Shown here: positions 25,640-35,377 of the stretch, piece after piece
Layout: the number at the start of each line of letters is the position of its first letter
How positions within the stretch are numbered: position 1 is the first letter of the stretch
From: Aeoliella sp052161615
Lineage (GTDB): Bacteria; Planctomycetota; Planctomycetia; Pirellulales; Lacipirellulaceae
NCBI RefSeq assembly: GCF_052161615.1
Contig: NZ_CP197417.1
Location: forward strand, 310,001 to 374,000
Direction of reading: 5' to 3'
Length of the DNA: 64,000 bases
Notes under the pieces: generated by a model
What the model was told of the DNA's origin: nothing
The model's database searches: none
The model's input: the letters and a program-made list of their open reading frames with translations, nothing else
Translations under genes and position numbers: made by a program

Positions 25640-27874
25640 ATGCGTCCTTTCGGCAACTTCGACTTCGTTACGCGGCTTGGCCGCGGATTCCGGCTCGCAT
25701 TGGTGGGAGGCACGATTTGCTTGGTGCCTTTGGCCGCGCCTTCGATGGCGGACGACATTGCTAGTTCCGTTGCCGAGGAAGGCACGCGTGAAAGTTCGGT
25801 GGTCGTCGCCACGCGTAAGCTCACCGCCGAAGAAATGATCGCCGAGGAAGGCGAAGGGCTTCAGCCCATCACCATCTCCGACAAGGAACCACGCCTCGCC
25901 GATCCCGATGGCCGGCTCGGTCCTCCAGCAACGCCCTCTGCCGCGAAGACCGCCGTGAAGGTGGCGTCGAATGTCACAGAAGTGGGCACCGAAGTGGACG
26001 CCGAGGTCACGACCAACGAGTCGACCGAAGCATCCGCGCCCCGGCCGGCCGTGTTCCATGGTATTCAGCCGGGGGTGTCGACCAAGAAACAACTGATCGA
26101 TGCGTGGGGTAGCCCCGAAGAAGTCGGGCCCACCGAAACCGGTCAGCTCATGATGTTCAAACTCGAGAGCTTCCGCGGCGTGGAAGTGCTCGTCGAGAAT
26201 GGCTTGGTGACGCTGATGAAAATCACGCTCCACGCCCCCACCGCGCCCGAACAACTCGCCGAGAAGATCGCCGCCGATCCCACCGAAGCGGTCAAGGTTA
26301 CCGATCCCGAGACGGGACGCGTTGCCGCTTACGCCTATCCCGAGCGTGGTATCGTGATGGTCGTGGCCGAGCCCGACGACATCACGCCGGAATCGACCGA
26401 ACGCGTCTCCGAGATGTTGCTCCAGCCGCTCGACGCCGAGACCTTCTGTCTGCGTGCCGAACAGCGGAGCTACGGCGAGTTCACCAATCGCATTACCGAT
26501 CTCAAGCAAGCCGTGATGCTGGCTCCGCGTGAAGCCCATGCCCATTGGCTCTTGTCGCGGGCGTTGTCCGACGCCGGGCAGGTGGCCGAGGCTTTGAGCG
26601 AAGCCAAGCTTGCCGTCGAAATCGAAGGCGAGAACATGGCGTACCGCGAGCAACTGGCTCGGGCGCTTGCCGCGGCAGGGCAGTACGACGAAGCTGTGCT
26701 TGCGACTCGCCAAGTGCTCGACGCGCAGAACGTGCCGACACTGGTTCGTGCTCGCGCCTTGCACCAGATGGGCCTGTTGGCCGCGATGGGCGACGCCGAG
26801 ATTTCGAGCAAGGCCATGGGCTTCCAGAACATGGCGATTACCGAAGCCGACAAGCTCGCGACCAGCGACAACGCGAGTGACCGTCGCGAGGCAAAACGCA
26901 TTCTCGTCGAGGCGCACCTGGCCATCGCCACGGACGTCGCCGAGCGGGAGACCGGCGACAACATGGACAACGTGGCCCAATGGGCTTCACGGGCGTCGGC
27001 CTTCGCCGAAGAGTTGATCGAGAACGACGAAGGTGATCTGGGCCTTCGCATTCGCGTGGCGGAACAGGCACTCGATGCCCTTGCGAACTTCAAGCCCTCG
27101 AATGATCCCGCGCCGCTGATCAAAGAGATCGAAGACACGCTTGAGGAAATCAAATCCCAGTCGCCCGATCCGCTGTGGATCGCCCAACTGGAATGGACCA
27201 CCGGCGTGGCGTACCAGCACGCGCTCGAAATCGAACATCATCGCCGTCGGCCGAAGCAGGCTCTCGAGTACTCGGAGAAGGCGATCAAGCTGATGGCCGA
27301 TCAGGCGGAAGAGCGTCGTTCGTCACCTGCGACCGAGCGCGTCGTCGGCAAGCTTTACTTCCACATCGGTGCCGTGCACGCAGTACACCAGTCCGAGCAC
27401 GCCGAAGCGATCAAGTGGTACGACCGTGCCTATCCGCTGTTGGTGAGCGATGCTCCCCAGTCGGAACTCCTGGTGCCCCGTCACGAAGGCGAAGCCTTGG
27501 TGAGCATGGCCGTCTCCTACTGGGATCAGAAGGACGAAGAGCGGGCCATCTCGCTCACCGAGAAGGGTGCCGACCTCATCGAGCAAGCCGTCACCGGCGG
27601 CGTGATTGAAAAGCAGAACCTCGCGGTGCCCTACGGCAACCTCGCGGCAATGCATAAGAAGCTCGGCAACCTGAACGAAGCGCAGCGTTACGCCAAGCTC
27701 GTCGAGTCGGTGAAAGTGGCCAGCGATACCGACGCGGCACCCAAAGCCGACAACAAGGTTCAGGCCAAGACCAACCCGGCCGCCGGCACCGCTTCGACCA
27801 ATCCGCAGCGTCGGATGTCGACGGCGAACAACACGCAGCAGCGGCCGACCGGCCAGCGCGTGATGAAGCGTTAG
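25640..27874 (+). CDS. Exported TPR-repeat protein
   Basis: 744 aa. ATG 25640 has an excellent ribosome-binding site (AGGAGG, 10 nt upstream). The signal peptide covers about residues 15-37 (GFRLALVGGTICLVPLAAPSMA). Residues ~130-265 form a beta-containing domain (GIQPGVSTKKQLIDAWGSP, VLVENGLVTLMKI). From ~275 there are TPR-like helical repeats (AHAHWLLSRALSDAGQVAEAL, YREQLARALAAAGQYDEAV, AIKWYDRAYPLL, GNLAAMHKKLGNLNEAQRYA). The Gln/Thr/Asn-rich tail is probably disordered. Likely a periplasmic scaffold; function unknown. The stop is 6 bp from the stop of the convergent hydrolase gene. Confidence 0.7.
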   Translation: MRPFGNFDFVTRLGRGFRLALVGGTICLVPLAAPSMADDIASSVAEEGTRESSVVVATRKLTAEEMIAEEGEGLQPITISDKEPRLADPDGRLGPPATPSAAKTAVKVASNVTEVGTEVDAEVTTNESTEASAPRPAVFHGIQPGVSTKKQLIDAWGSPEEVGPTETGQLMMFKLESFRGVEVLVENGLVTLMKITLHAPTAPEQLAEKIAADPTEAVKVTDPETGRVAAYAYPERGIVMVVAEPDDITPESTERVSEMLLQPLDAETFCLRAEQRSYGEFTNRITDLKQAVMLAPREAHAHWLLSRALSDAGQVAEALSEAKLAVEIEGENMAYREQLARALAAAGQYDEAVLATRQVLDAQNVPTLVRARALHQMGLLAAMGDAEISSKAMGFQNMAITEADKLATSDNASDRREAKRILVEAHLAIATDVAERETGDNMDNVAQWASRASAFAEELIENDEGDLGLRIRVAEQALDALANFKPSNDPAPLIKEIEDTLEEIKSQSPDPLWIAQLEWTTGVAYQHALEIEHHRRRPKQALEYSEKAIKLMADQAEERRSSPATERVVGKLYFHIGAVHAVHQSEHAEAIKWYDRAYPLLVSDAPQSELLVPRHEGEALVSMAVSYWDQKDEERAISLTEKGADLIEQAVTGGVIEKQNLAVPYGNLAAMHKKLGNLNEAQRYAKLVESVKVASDTDAAPKADNKVQAKTNPAAGTASTNPQRRMSTANNTQQRPTGQRVMKR

Positions 27875-27880
27875 ATGGTA

Positions 27881-28660
27881 CTAGACGGGGAGTCGCAGCC
27901 GCTCTCTTTCGAGTGAGGCGGCGATGAACTCTACCGCGGGCGACGCCATTTGGTGAAAGTAGTCCCAGCCGTGACCGCCGGCCGTCGATTCGAGATCGCA
28001 CTCGAACCGAATGCCAAGCGACGAAAGTTTCATCGCCAGGCGATCGGCTCCCTCGTGCCAGTGGTCGGCGGGGTCGCTCGCAAAGAACTGATGCCGCGGC
28101 CAGTTCAAAGGATGGATGTGCAAGGTCGCCGTGTCCTGCCTTGCGTCCTCGGCATCGCGGTAGAGCTTGCGTAGCGCGGGGATGATATTGGTTTGGGCCG
28201 TCGGGCGCTCGAACCACTGGTGGTAGTCGATGGCGGGCGAGATCGCCGCCACCACCGGGAACCGATCGGGGTATTTGTACGAGAGCCGCAGTGCTCCCTG
28301 GCCCCCCATGCTGATTCCCAAGAGCCCGATCCTCGGCGGCACGACGTTCCACCGTGTGGCGATCGCGGACATCACGTCGTCTAGCACGTACCGCTCAGCG
28401 GTTCGCTCGGCATCAAACGCCTCGAACGGGCGGTCACTCCACCAGCTCTCGCCCACCTGCGGGGCAACCACTCGCAAGCCGTGACGAGCGAACTCGGCCG
28501 TGAAGACCGCATCGCTGGCCAGCGTCTCGCCCCCGACCGAATGCAGGTACAACACCGTAAATCCATGCGGATTCGGCACTTGGGGTTCGAACACGCTTGC
28601 CGGGTGGCCCGCGATGTCGAGGCTCGCCCACGCGCCATCGGGCGAAGTTTCTTGTACCAT
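27881..28660 (-). CDS. Alpha/beta hydrolase (esterase-like)
   Basis: 259 aa from ATG 28660. Alpha/beta hydrolase fold with strand-HSVGG oxyanion region, nucleophile elbow GISMGGQGALR (Ser in G-x-S-x-G), and a late His in TAGGHGWDYF that would complete the triad. It resembles esterase/S-formylglutathione-hydrolase-like enzymes; the substrate is unknown. There is no signal peptide. The start is only 35 bp from that of the divergent glycosyltransferase gene, so their promoters must overlap coding DNA. Confidence 0.7.
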   Translation of the reverse strand: MVQETSPDGAWASLDIAGHPASVFEPQVPNPHGFTVLYLHSVGGETLASDAVFTAEFARHGLRVVAPQVGESWWSDRPFEAFDAERTAERYVLDDVMSAIATRWNVVPPRIGLLGISMGGQGALRLSYKYPDRFPVVAAISPAIDYHQWFERPTAQTNIIPALRKLYRDAEDARQDTATLHIHPLNWPRHQFFASDPADHWHEGADRLAMKLSSLGIRFECDLESTAGGHGWDYFHQMASPAVEFIAASLERERLRLPV

Positions 28661-28695
28661 GCGTGTCTCCGAGTTCCGCCACCGTTGTTCGTCGA

Positions 28696-29787
28696 ATGCC
28701 CCATCGTATCCTGCATGTTGTCCGTTCGTTAGACCGCTACACGCGAGCGAGCGAAATGCTCGCGCTCGCCCGGGCTTTGCCCGCGGACGAGTTCGAACAG
28801 GCGATCGTGGTGCTCGATGGTCGCGGGCCCCTGAAGAGTGTCGCGGCTCACGCGGGAATCGAAGTGGTGTGCGTGGATCAGCGATGGTCACTCGACCCCA
28901 CGGCACTCGCCCGACTGTCGGCCGAGCTTCGCAAACGTACGCCAAGTGTTATTCACACGTGGGACGATGCAAGTCGTCAGTACGTCACCGCCGTTGCCGG
29001 TGGTAGTGCGTGGCGGATGGTTTCCGAGTGGTCGCCCAAGGAGCGGCGTGGGTTCCAACTTTTTGGTCCCACATCGCGACGTGGCCGTCCCGATCGCTGG
29101 GTGGTGGCTAGCGACCCCGACAGACTGACCGCGTCGCTCCGTGTCCAACTCTACAAGATCGCGGTCATTCCGCCCGGGGTGTCCTTGGATGTCGAAAGTC
29201 GTCTCAGACGCGAAGAGTTGTGGTCAAAGCTCAACCTTCCCGAGGGCGCGAGGCTCGTCGGCACCGCGTGTCCGCTTACTGCGAACAGCGGCGTCAAAGA
29301 GCTCATCTGGGCCGCTGACATGGTTCGCGTGCTTCATCCCAAGCTTCGATACTTAATCGCAGGCGACGGACCACAGCGGGCGAATCTCGAACGCTTCGGC
29401 CGCACCGCCGCGGAGCCCGAGAACATTGTGTTCCTCGGCAACATCGCCGACTGGGCCGACATCGTGCCTCACCTCGAAGTCTACTGGCAGGGAACCGAGC
29501 CGGGCAAACTCAGCACCACCGAACCACTTCAAGCGATGGCCGCCGGCGTTCCCGTCGTCGCCAGCAACACGCCGCAGCACGCCGAGTGGATCGCCGATGG
29601 CCAGAATGGTCACTTGGTGCCGTTTGACGGCCGCTCGGAGCGAACCCGCGTGACCGATCAGTTCTTCACCGACCCCGCGCACCGCGAAACAATCTCGCTC
29701 GCTGCGCGTCGAACGATTGCCGAGCGATTCTCACTCGCCACGCGCGTCGAAGCTTTCGCGAAGTTGTATCGAGAGCTCGCATCGTAG
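28696..29787 (+). CDS. GT4-type glycosyltransferase
   Basis: 363 aa from ATG 28696 (MPHRILHVVRSLDRYTRASEM). Two Rossmann domains. The N-terminal half has VIHTWDDASRQYV. The C-terminal half has the typical GT-B retaining donor-site order: KIAVIPPGVSL, GTACPLTANSGVKELI, YLIAGDGPQR, NIVFLGNIADW, then TTEPLQAMAAGVPVVASN and DGQNGHLVPF. This is the EX7E-like region of family 4. It probably transfers a sugar from a nucleotide donor in surface glycan synthesis. It stands alone in the plus direction. Confidence 0.82.
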   Translation: MPHRILHVVRSLDRYTRASEMLALARALPADEFEQAIVVLDGRGPLKSVAAHAGIEVVCVDQRWSLDPTALARLSAELRKRTPSVIHTWDDASRQYVTAVAGGSAWRMVSEWSPKERRGFQLFGPTSRRGRPDRWVVASDPDRLTASLRVQLYKIAVIPPGVSLDVESRLRREELWSKLNLPEGARLVGTACPLTANSGVKELIWAADMVRVLHPKLRYLIAGDGPQRANLERFGRTAAEPENIVFLGNIADWADIVPHLEVYWQGTEPGKLSTTEPLQAMAAGVPVVASNTPQHAEWIADGQNGHLVPFDGRSERTRVTDQFFTDPAHRETISLAARRTIAERFSLATRVEAFAKLYRELAS

Positions 29788-29852
29788 CCGGATTCGCAAG
29801 AATTCGGGCCGCCCTCGATGGCACCTGAACTCTTGCGAGTCCAGCTACAAGA
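29786..29852. repeat. Short version of the GCCGGATTCGCAAGAATTCGGGC inverted repeat
   Basis: GTAGCCGGATTCGCAAGAAT at 29786-29805 and TGAACTCTTGCGAGTCCAGC at 29828-29847 are the terminal repeats of the 19.5-kb and 21.1-kb elements, here separated by only ~22 bp. The large purine interior is missing. Lies right after the glycosyltransferase stop and may act as a terminator hairpin between convergent genes. Confidence 0.6.
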
Positions 29853-29860
29853 CAATTGCA

Positions 29861-31177
29861 CTAACCCAGCTCCAGCGCCCCCTCGCCACAGTAGTCGGGA
29901 TTCCCAAACGTCTTCAGGTCGTGCCCAAAGCCTCTAGCAATGGACATCAGCAGGCGGTTATGAGGGACCTGACCCAGTTTGAGTGACCGGCCCATCTGAA
30001 AACCGAGCCCGCCGCCCACCAGGATGAACGGCGTGTTGTCGTGCGTGTGCGAAGCCCCTTGGCCCAGCTCGTTCGTCCACACGATCGTCGTGTTGTCGAG
30101 CATCGAACCCTCGCCGCCGGGCTCCGGCGTTTCGTCGAGCCGCTTGGCGAGATACGCGAGCTGCTCGCAGTACCAGCGATTGATCTTCGTGAGTTGGTCC
30201 ATCGCCTCGACGTTGCTGTCGGGCTCGTGCGACAGCGTGTGGTGACCCTCTTCGATGCCAATCCACTTCATCCGCGCCTGGCCGACAGAGTTTGTGAACT
30301 GGAAAGTCGCGATCCGCGAGAAGTCGTTCGCAAAGCTATGCACCATCAGCTCGATCTGCATCTCCGTCAGCTTGGGCATGTTGTCGTTCTGACGATCCAC
30401 ACCCGGCGGTAGCTCCGGCTCGGCGTGGTTGGGAGCCCTTTCACCCTCGGCCTTCAGTGTCTTCTCGAACTCGCGGACGAACGTCTCTTGCTGCTCCAGA
30501 AGCTGGCGATCCTCGGCGCTCACCAAACCTCGTACCGCAGCAAGATCCTCGCGCATGTCGTCGAGAATGCTCACCATGTTCTCGCGGTCCTTCATTTCGC
30601 CGTACAGCTTAGAGAACATCTGGTACGGATCGTCGATCGGTGCGATTGGCTTGTTCGGTCCCGCGTAGCACATCCGCGTCCACGTGTCGGCACGTTCGGG
30701 CACCATCACACCGAACTCCAGCGAACCAAACCGCGTCCGCGTGGCTTCACTCTTCTGCAAGTGGTTCTTTAGTTCCTGGTCGATCGACAGACCGCTCGCC
30801 CAACCCGCCGGCGTGTGGCCGCCACCTTGGACGTTGCCCGGGAACAGCTCGGTCCCCGTCAGCAAGCAGCCAATGCCCCGCATGTGATCGTCGCCATCCC
30901 CGGTCACCGCATCGCGGACGCCGTGGAGAATGAGCGAGCGATTCTTGTAGGGTTCGAGCGGCGAAAGGCTCTCTTTGAACTTGAACTCCGCTCCTTCCTC
31001 GTCCGGCCAAAACGTCTGCGGCACCACGCCGTTGGGCGAAAAGATGATCACGAGCCGCTGCTTGCGCGCCTCGGTGTTCGAGAACGCGAGGCTTGAGCGG
31101 TTCATGATAAACGGCGCAACCGCCGCACTCAGTCCCATCGTCCGCAAGAACTCGCGACGCGTGTTGAATCTGGCCAT
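29861..31177 (-). CDS. DUF1552 family exported protein
   Basis: 438 aa from ATG 31177. The N-terminus has a twin-arginine-like signal (TRREFLRTMGLSAAVAPF). The DUF1552 body shows RLVIIFSPNGVVPQTFWP, SLILHGVRDAVTGDGDDHM, NTTIVWTNELGQGASHTHDN and PFILVGGGLGFQMGRSL, resembling alkaline-phosphatase/sulfatase-like (DUF1501) folds. These proteins are strongly expanded in planctomycetes and are almost always encoded beside DUF1592-type cytochromes, as here: the partner ends 172 bp upstream. Function is unproven; a role in periplasmic degradation of complex polymers is often proposed. Confidence 0.82.
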   Translation of the reverse strand: MARFNTRREFLRTMGLSAAVAPFIMNRSSLAFSNTEARKQRLVIIFSPNGVVPQTFWPDEEGAEFKFKESLSPLEPYKNRSLILHGVRDAVTGDGDDHMRGIGCLLTGTELFPGNVQGGGHTPAGWASGLSIDQELKNHLQKSEATRTRFGSLEFGVMVPERADTWTRMCYAGPNKPIAPIDDPYQMFSKLYGEMKDRENMVSILDDMREDLAAVRGLVSAEDRQLLEQQETFVREFEKTLKAEGERAPNHAEPELPPGVDRQNDNMPKLTEMQIELMVHSFANDFSRIATFQFTNSVGQARMKWIGIEEGHHTLSHEPDSNVEAMDQLTKINRWYCEQLAYLAKRLDETPEPGGEGSMLDNTTIVWTNELGQGASHTHDNTPFILVGGGLGFQMGRSLKLGQVPHNRLLMSIARGFGHDLKTFGNPDYCGEGALELG

Positions 31178-31349
31178 GTCCGTTGTCCTTACCGCCAATG
31201 AAATTGCGTGTGATGGAACTCTTTTGTAGGAGGGCTCTCCGAGCCCGATTCTGGGTGTCGGAGACGCTTTCCACAGGTTTTGCGTGTTGCTTGCTGTTCA
31301 GCAGCTTCGGATCTCTGATTCCATCTCTAGTTTTAACTTACCACAGGCC

Positions 31350-33662
31350 TTACGGGCCCGGCGCGCCTTGTCTTCCTGTCTTGCTCGACGCCACGGCGAT
31401 CTCAATCGCCAGGTTGCGGATCGAGTAGCCGCTGTCGACGAACGATTGCTGCAAATGTGTCCGCACCTCGGGTCCGTACGCTTCGAGCGACTGCTGCACC
31501 ATATAGTGGAACATCTGCTCGACGAATGCCTCGCTCACTTCGTCGCTCTCGGCGAGGAACTTAGCGAGGTCCCGCGCGCCGGCCAGCTTCACCGGGGGGC
31601 CGTCGGGTGGTTGGTACTCGCCCTGGTCGTTGATCGTTTGGTTCTGCTCGGTCTCGCGATAGCGACCTACCGCGTCAAACCGTTCGAGCGTAAAGCCCAG
31701 CGGGTTGATCACGTGATGGCAAGTCATGCACGCCGCGGGTTTGGTTTGCAGCGTCACCCGTTCGCGCGTGGTGAGCTCCGGATGCAGGTCCGCCGGCAGC
31801 GGGGCCACGGCTTCGGGCGGCGGCTTGAGCGGTTGGCCGAGTACGCCACGCACCAGGAACACGCCGCGATGGATCGGCGAAGTCACGTCGACATGGGCGA
31901 ACTTGCTCATCACGTACGGATGCGTCAGCACTCCCGCACGGCGGCCATCATCGAGCCGCGCCTTGACGAACTCTCCCGACACCTCGCTCCCCAGCCCGTA
32001 GAACTGCGCGAGTCGCTGGTTCAGGAACACCTCGTCCGCCAGGAACAGTCGCCGGTAGTCCGACGAGTCGCTCCACACCACTTCGTCCAGGAACAAATCG
32101 AGCGACGTCCGCAAATCGGCTTGCGTGTGGGCGTCGAACTCGGGGAAGCGCTCGCGGTCTTTGCTCAAGTCGACGCCCGTGTCCATCTGCAGCCACGCGA
32201 ACAGAAACTGCCGCAGCTTCCACTTCGCCCTCGGGTCGGCGAGCATTCGCGTCGCCTGCTGGCGGAGCTGGTCGTCGCTGGCGAGCTGCCCTTCGCCCAT
32301 GGCTCGCCAAAGTTCTTTGTCCGGCATGCTGTCCCACAAACCAAACGACATCCGCGCCGCCACGTCCGCCATCTCGCTTCCGCCCGACACTTCGCGAAAT
32401 AAGAACCGAGGCGACGTGAGCGTCATCAATAGCGACCGCCGCACCGCATTCTCCAAATCGTCCGTATTCGCGAACTGCTGTTCGACGTACCGCGTGCGAA
32501 GCTCGTCATCGAGTGGCCGGCGAATCGCTCGCTCGGCGAACGTCTGGCAGAACTTCTGCAGCTTCTCGCGACGATCGCCTTGGTCCGCTTTGGAGTCCGA
32601 CAGTTTGTCGAGATGCTCGACCACGTAACCGGTCGTTTCAATCGCCGCGGCGGTCACCGCTTCGAACCACGCCTCGGACACCGCCGTGCCGCGCTCCCAG
32701 CCATAACTGCGATCGTCGGGCGGGAAAGGGGTGGTGACGACGTACGTATCCGATGCCGGCGAGGGCGAAAGGTTCCGCGCGGGGATCACTTGCTCGGCAC
32801 CCCCCGGCGGCACCCACCGCAAGTGAATGTTGGTCGGCTCGTCTTTGCGGTTCTTGTCCTGAATGTTCTGATCGTCCACGCCCTGCGTCGCGCGGGAGAA
32901 TTCCAGCCGCAGCGGATAGGGCCGACCACCCAACAGATAAACCCGCGCGCGATAGACATCGTCGTCGCCGCTCTTCACCCAGCCATCGATTGCCTCGGTC
33001 TGGTTGTTGTTGATCCACAGCCGCACGGCGTGCTCGGTCTCGACGACAATCTCATGCCAACCGGTCTCGGGCGCGAGTAGCGACCCAGTCCAGCGGATGC
33101 TGTATTGATGATGGTCCTTGATCTCGGGCACCGGTGGTGTTGAACCAAAATCAAAATCAATCGTCGGATCAACTCGCTCGACCGCCTTGTCTTTTGCTTC
33201 CCAAAAATAACGAGTGTCGAAGTACTCCCCCTTCAGCCCGCCGCCGCCATCCCAGTTCGCTTGCCAGCCGAAGCTACCCACGAGGTCCGTCGTCGCCTGC
33301 CGGTACTGATTGACGGTGAGCCGCGCGAGCTCAATCGTCGGCGGTTCGTTGCGTGCCTGGGCGATCGACGAATAGAACGCCCCGTGGATGTACTCCGCAA
33401 TCGCCTGCGCTTGCTCCCGCGTGAGCGACTCGGGGTTGTCCTCGGGCATCGTCACGCGAATCTGCTCGGCAAGCTGCAACACCGACAACTCACCGGCGAG
33501 CGGCGTCGGATAGTCCGTGGTCCCGGCGCCCGCGTCGCCATGGCAACGCACGCACTGATTGGCGAACAGTTCCATGCCCGCGTCATTGGCCCACAGCAGC
33601 GTGGGCGCAGCGGTGGCCACCAGGGCAATGCAGTACACAAGCGTTTTGCGGAAGAGTTGCAC
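31350..33662 (-). CDS. DUF1592/DUF1588-type planctomycete cytochrome with PA14-like domain
   Basis: 770 aa with GTG start at 33662 (GAAGG ~8 nt upstream). Order: signal peptide (ending LLWAND), cytochrome c heme site CVRCHG near residue 37, then TVNQYRQATTDLVG (DUF1587-like). A PA14-like beta domain follows (LKGEYFDTRYFWE, WHEIVVETEHAVRLWINN). Then come DUF1595/DUF1592 (VRRSLLMTLTSPRFLFREV), DUF1588 (DRRAGVLTHPYVMSKFAHVD) with a second CxxCH (ACMTCHHVINPLG), and C-terminal DUF1585 (SGYSIRNLAIEIAVAS). First gene of an operon with the DUF1552 protein. Predicted periplasmic and heme-bound; substrate unknown. Confidence 0.85.
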   Translation of the reverse strand: MQLFRKTLVYCIALVATAAPTLLWANDAGMELFANQCVRCHGDAGAGTTDYPTPLAGELSVLQLAEQIRVTMPEDNPESLTREQAQAIAEYIHGAFYSSIAQARNEPPTIELARLTVNQYRQATTDLVGSFGWQANWDGGGGLKGEYFDTRYFWEAKDKAVERVDPTIDFDFGSTPPVPEIKDHHQYSIRWTGSLLAPETGWHEIVVETEHAVRLWINNNQTEAIDGWVKSGDDDVYRARVYLLGGRPYPLRLEFSRATQGVDDQNIQDKNRKDEPTNIHLRWVPPGGAEQVIPARNLSPSPASDTYVVTTPFPPDDRSYGWERGTAVSEAWFEAVTAAAIETTGYVVEHLDKLSDSKADQGDRREKLQKFCQTFAERAIRRPLDDELRTRYVEQQFANTDDLENAVRRSLLMTLTSPRFLFREVSGGSEMADVAARMSFGLWDSMPDKELWRAMGEGQLASDDQLRQQATRMLADPRAKWKLRQFLFAWLQMDTGVDLSKDRERFPEFDAHTQADLRTSLDLFLDEVVWSDSSDYRRLFLADEVFLNQRLAQFYGLGSEVSGEFVKARLDDGRRAGVLTHPYVMSKFAHVDVTSPIHRGVFLVRGVLGQPLKPPPEAVAPLPADLHPELTTRERVTLQTKPAACMTCHHVINPLGFTLERFDAVGRYRETEQNQTINDQGEYQPPDGPPVKLAGARDLAKFLAESDEVSEAFVEQMFHYMVQQSLEAYGPEVRTHLQQSFVDSGYSIRNLAIEIAVASSKTGRQGAPGP

Positions 33663-33899
33663 GGCGGGAACCTTCGGAGGGGAGGGCCGAAAGCCGGGGC
33701 AGGGGGGATGCCCTTATTCTGACGCATTCCGTGCGCAGAAGCAAACACAGATCACCGCACCAATCTCGCAAACGGCGGCAAATAGCACCTTTTCCACTTC
33801 TCCTCTTCTGCTTTTCTCCTTCAATAGCCGGAGGGCCACGCCCTCCGCGAATTCGCCATCGCTTCCCGCATCTCGTCCCGCTTCATCACGCAGAGCATA

Positions 33900-35258
33900 A
33901 TGAAGGCTTTCCACGCCACTTCACTCATCCAACCTTTCTTGTCCACTTCGCCGCACACCGCCGATCTCCCCACCTCGCGGCTTGCCGTCAACGGGCCGTG
34001 GCTGGTGAAGCTCCGGTGGGTTGCCATCGTCGGGCAGCTGGTCACCATCTCCTACGTCCACTTTGGACTTGGCGTCGAGTTGCCGTTCGAGCCCTTGATG
34101 GCTGCCCTCATCGCCACGGCGGCCACCAACTTGTCGCTCGATTGGTGGGTTCGCCGCGCACTCCGCACTGGGCACACTTCGCCGAACACCGCGTCGATTG
34201 TCATCGCCTCGGTCATGACGTTCGACCTGGTGATGCTCACTGTCATGCTCTACCTCACCGGCGGGCAGACCAATCCCTTCCTGGTGTTCTACTTCGTCAA
34301 CCTCGCGCTCGCGGGAGTGCTGCTCGAACCAAAACTCGCGTGGCTGCTCGAAGTCGCCGCGTGTGGGGGCATGGCACTGTTGTTCTGGCACCATCGTTCG
34401 ATCCCCGTGCTCACCGACCCCGCGCGGCTCACCAGCGTCGCTTCGCAGCAAGAGCTGCCGCTCGCCAGCGTCGGAGAGTTTGTCGCCGTCGTCGCCGGGT
34501 CGGGCGTGATCGTCGCGTTCATGACCCGCCTCACTAGCGAACTCCGCGCCAGCCAGCGCGCCCAGCGCCACGCCGAAGAACAACGCGCCCGCGCCGAGAA
34601 ACTCGAAGCCCTCGGCACGCTCGCCGCCGGTGCCGCGCACGAACTCGCGACACCGCTCTCCACGATTGCTGTCGTCGCCACGGAAGTCGAACGCGAACTC
34701 GCCGGCCGCGATCTGCCCGAGGGCATCGCTGCGGACCTCGCGCTCGTGCGGCGCGAGCTCGAACGCTGCCGCTCGATTCTGAATCGCATGTCGCTCGACG
34801 CCGGTCAATGGATTGGCGAAGCCCTCACCGAAATGAGCCTCGCCGACTTCGTCGACGTGATTGTCGACGAACTGGCGAGCGACGAACGCGTGCGCATCGA
34901 CCTTGGCGACGACGCCGAGGAAATCCTGCTCCGCGTCCCACGTGTCGCGCTCGCCCAGGCACTTCGCGGGCTGGTGCAGAATGGCCTCGACGCCTCCGAC
35001 CACGAAGTGACCATCACCTCCGAGCGACTCCACGCCGGCGTCCGCCTCACGTTCACCGACCGCGGCCCCGGCATGCCCCCCGACGTCCTCTCGCGTGCCG
35101 GCGAGCCATTCTTCACCACCAAGCAGCCAGGCGAAGGGATGGGCCTCGGCCTGTTCCTCGCCCGCAGCGTCGTCGAGCGCCTCGACGGCAAGTTAATCAT
35201 CGAATCCAAACCCGGCCTCGGAACCCAAGCCATAGTCGAGCTCCCCGCCCGCCTGTAA
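33900..35258 (+). CDS. RegB/PrrB-like redox sensor histidine kinase
   Basis: 452 aa. Six hydrophobic segments span about residues 35-200, with the heptapeptide GGQTNPF between them. In RegB of alphaproteobacteria this is the ubiquinone-sensing site. The dimerisation H-box is GTLAAGAAHELATPL. The ATP-binding domain has an N-box (QALRGLVQNGLDAS), GPGMPPDV and GMGLGLFLARSVVE. The redox-active cysteine reported near the H-box in RegB is not apparent here. It is followed by the RegA-like regulator gene. The upstream gap (33663-33899) is shared with the divergent DUF1592 operon. Confidence 0.85.
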   Translation: MKAFHATSLIQPFLSTSPHTADLPTSRLAVNGPWLVKLRWVAIVGQLVTISYVHFGLGVELPFEPLMAALIATAATNLSLDWWVRRALRTGHTSPNTASIVIASVMTFDLVMLTVMLYLTGGQTNPFLVFYFVNLALAGVLLEPKLAWLLEVAACGGMALLFWHHRSIPVLTDPARLTSVASQQELPLASVGEFVAVVAGSGVIVAFMTRLTSELRASQRAQRHAEEQRARAEKLEALGTLAAGAAHELATPLSTIAVVATEVERELAGRDLPEGIAADLALVRRELERCRSILNRMSLDAGQWIGEALTEMSLADFVDVIVDELASDERVRIDLGDDAEEILLRVPRVALAQALRGLVQNGLDASDHEVTITSERLHAGVRLTFTDRGPGMPPDVLSRAGEPFFTTKQPGEGMGLGLFLARSVVERLDGKLIIESKPGLGTQAIVELPARL

Positions 35259-35309
35259 AGTAAGAGGAGCGAGTCTTCTTTGAATGTCCCCTCTCCCCGC
35301 CTGACTGTT

Positions 35310-35345
35310 CCCTCTCCCCGTCCCGGGTGAGGGACGGGGAGAGGG
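35310..35345 (+). repeat. Perfect 15-bp hairpin between kinase and regulator genes
   Basis: CCCTCTCCCCGTCCC at 35310-35324 and its exact complement at 35331-35345 with a 6-nt loop. Same repeat family as the three hairpins at 7997-8526. It sits in the 119-bp gap between the regB- and regA-like genes and could attenuate read-through. Confidence 0.7.
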
Positions 35346-35377
35346 AGCATTCAACAACCGCCCAGCACCCCAAAACC

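Noticed and set aside
25704..25722. Possible third sigma-54 site (GGCACGATTTGC)
   Set aside because: The distance between the GG and GC elements is 8 instead of 10 bp, and it lies inside the TPR gene.
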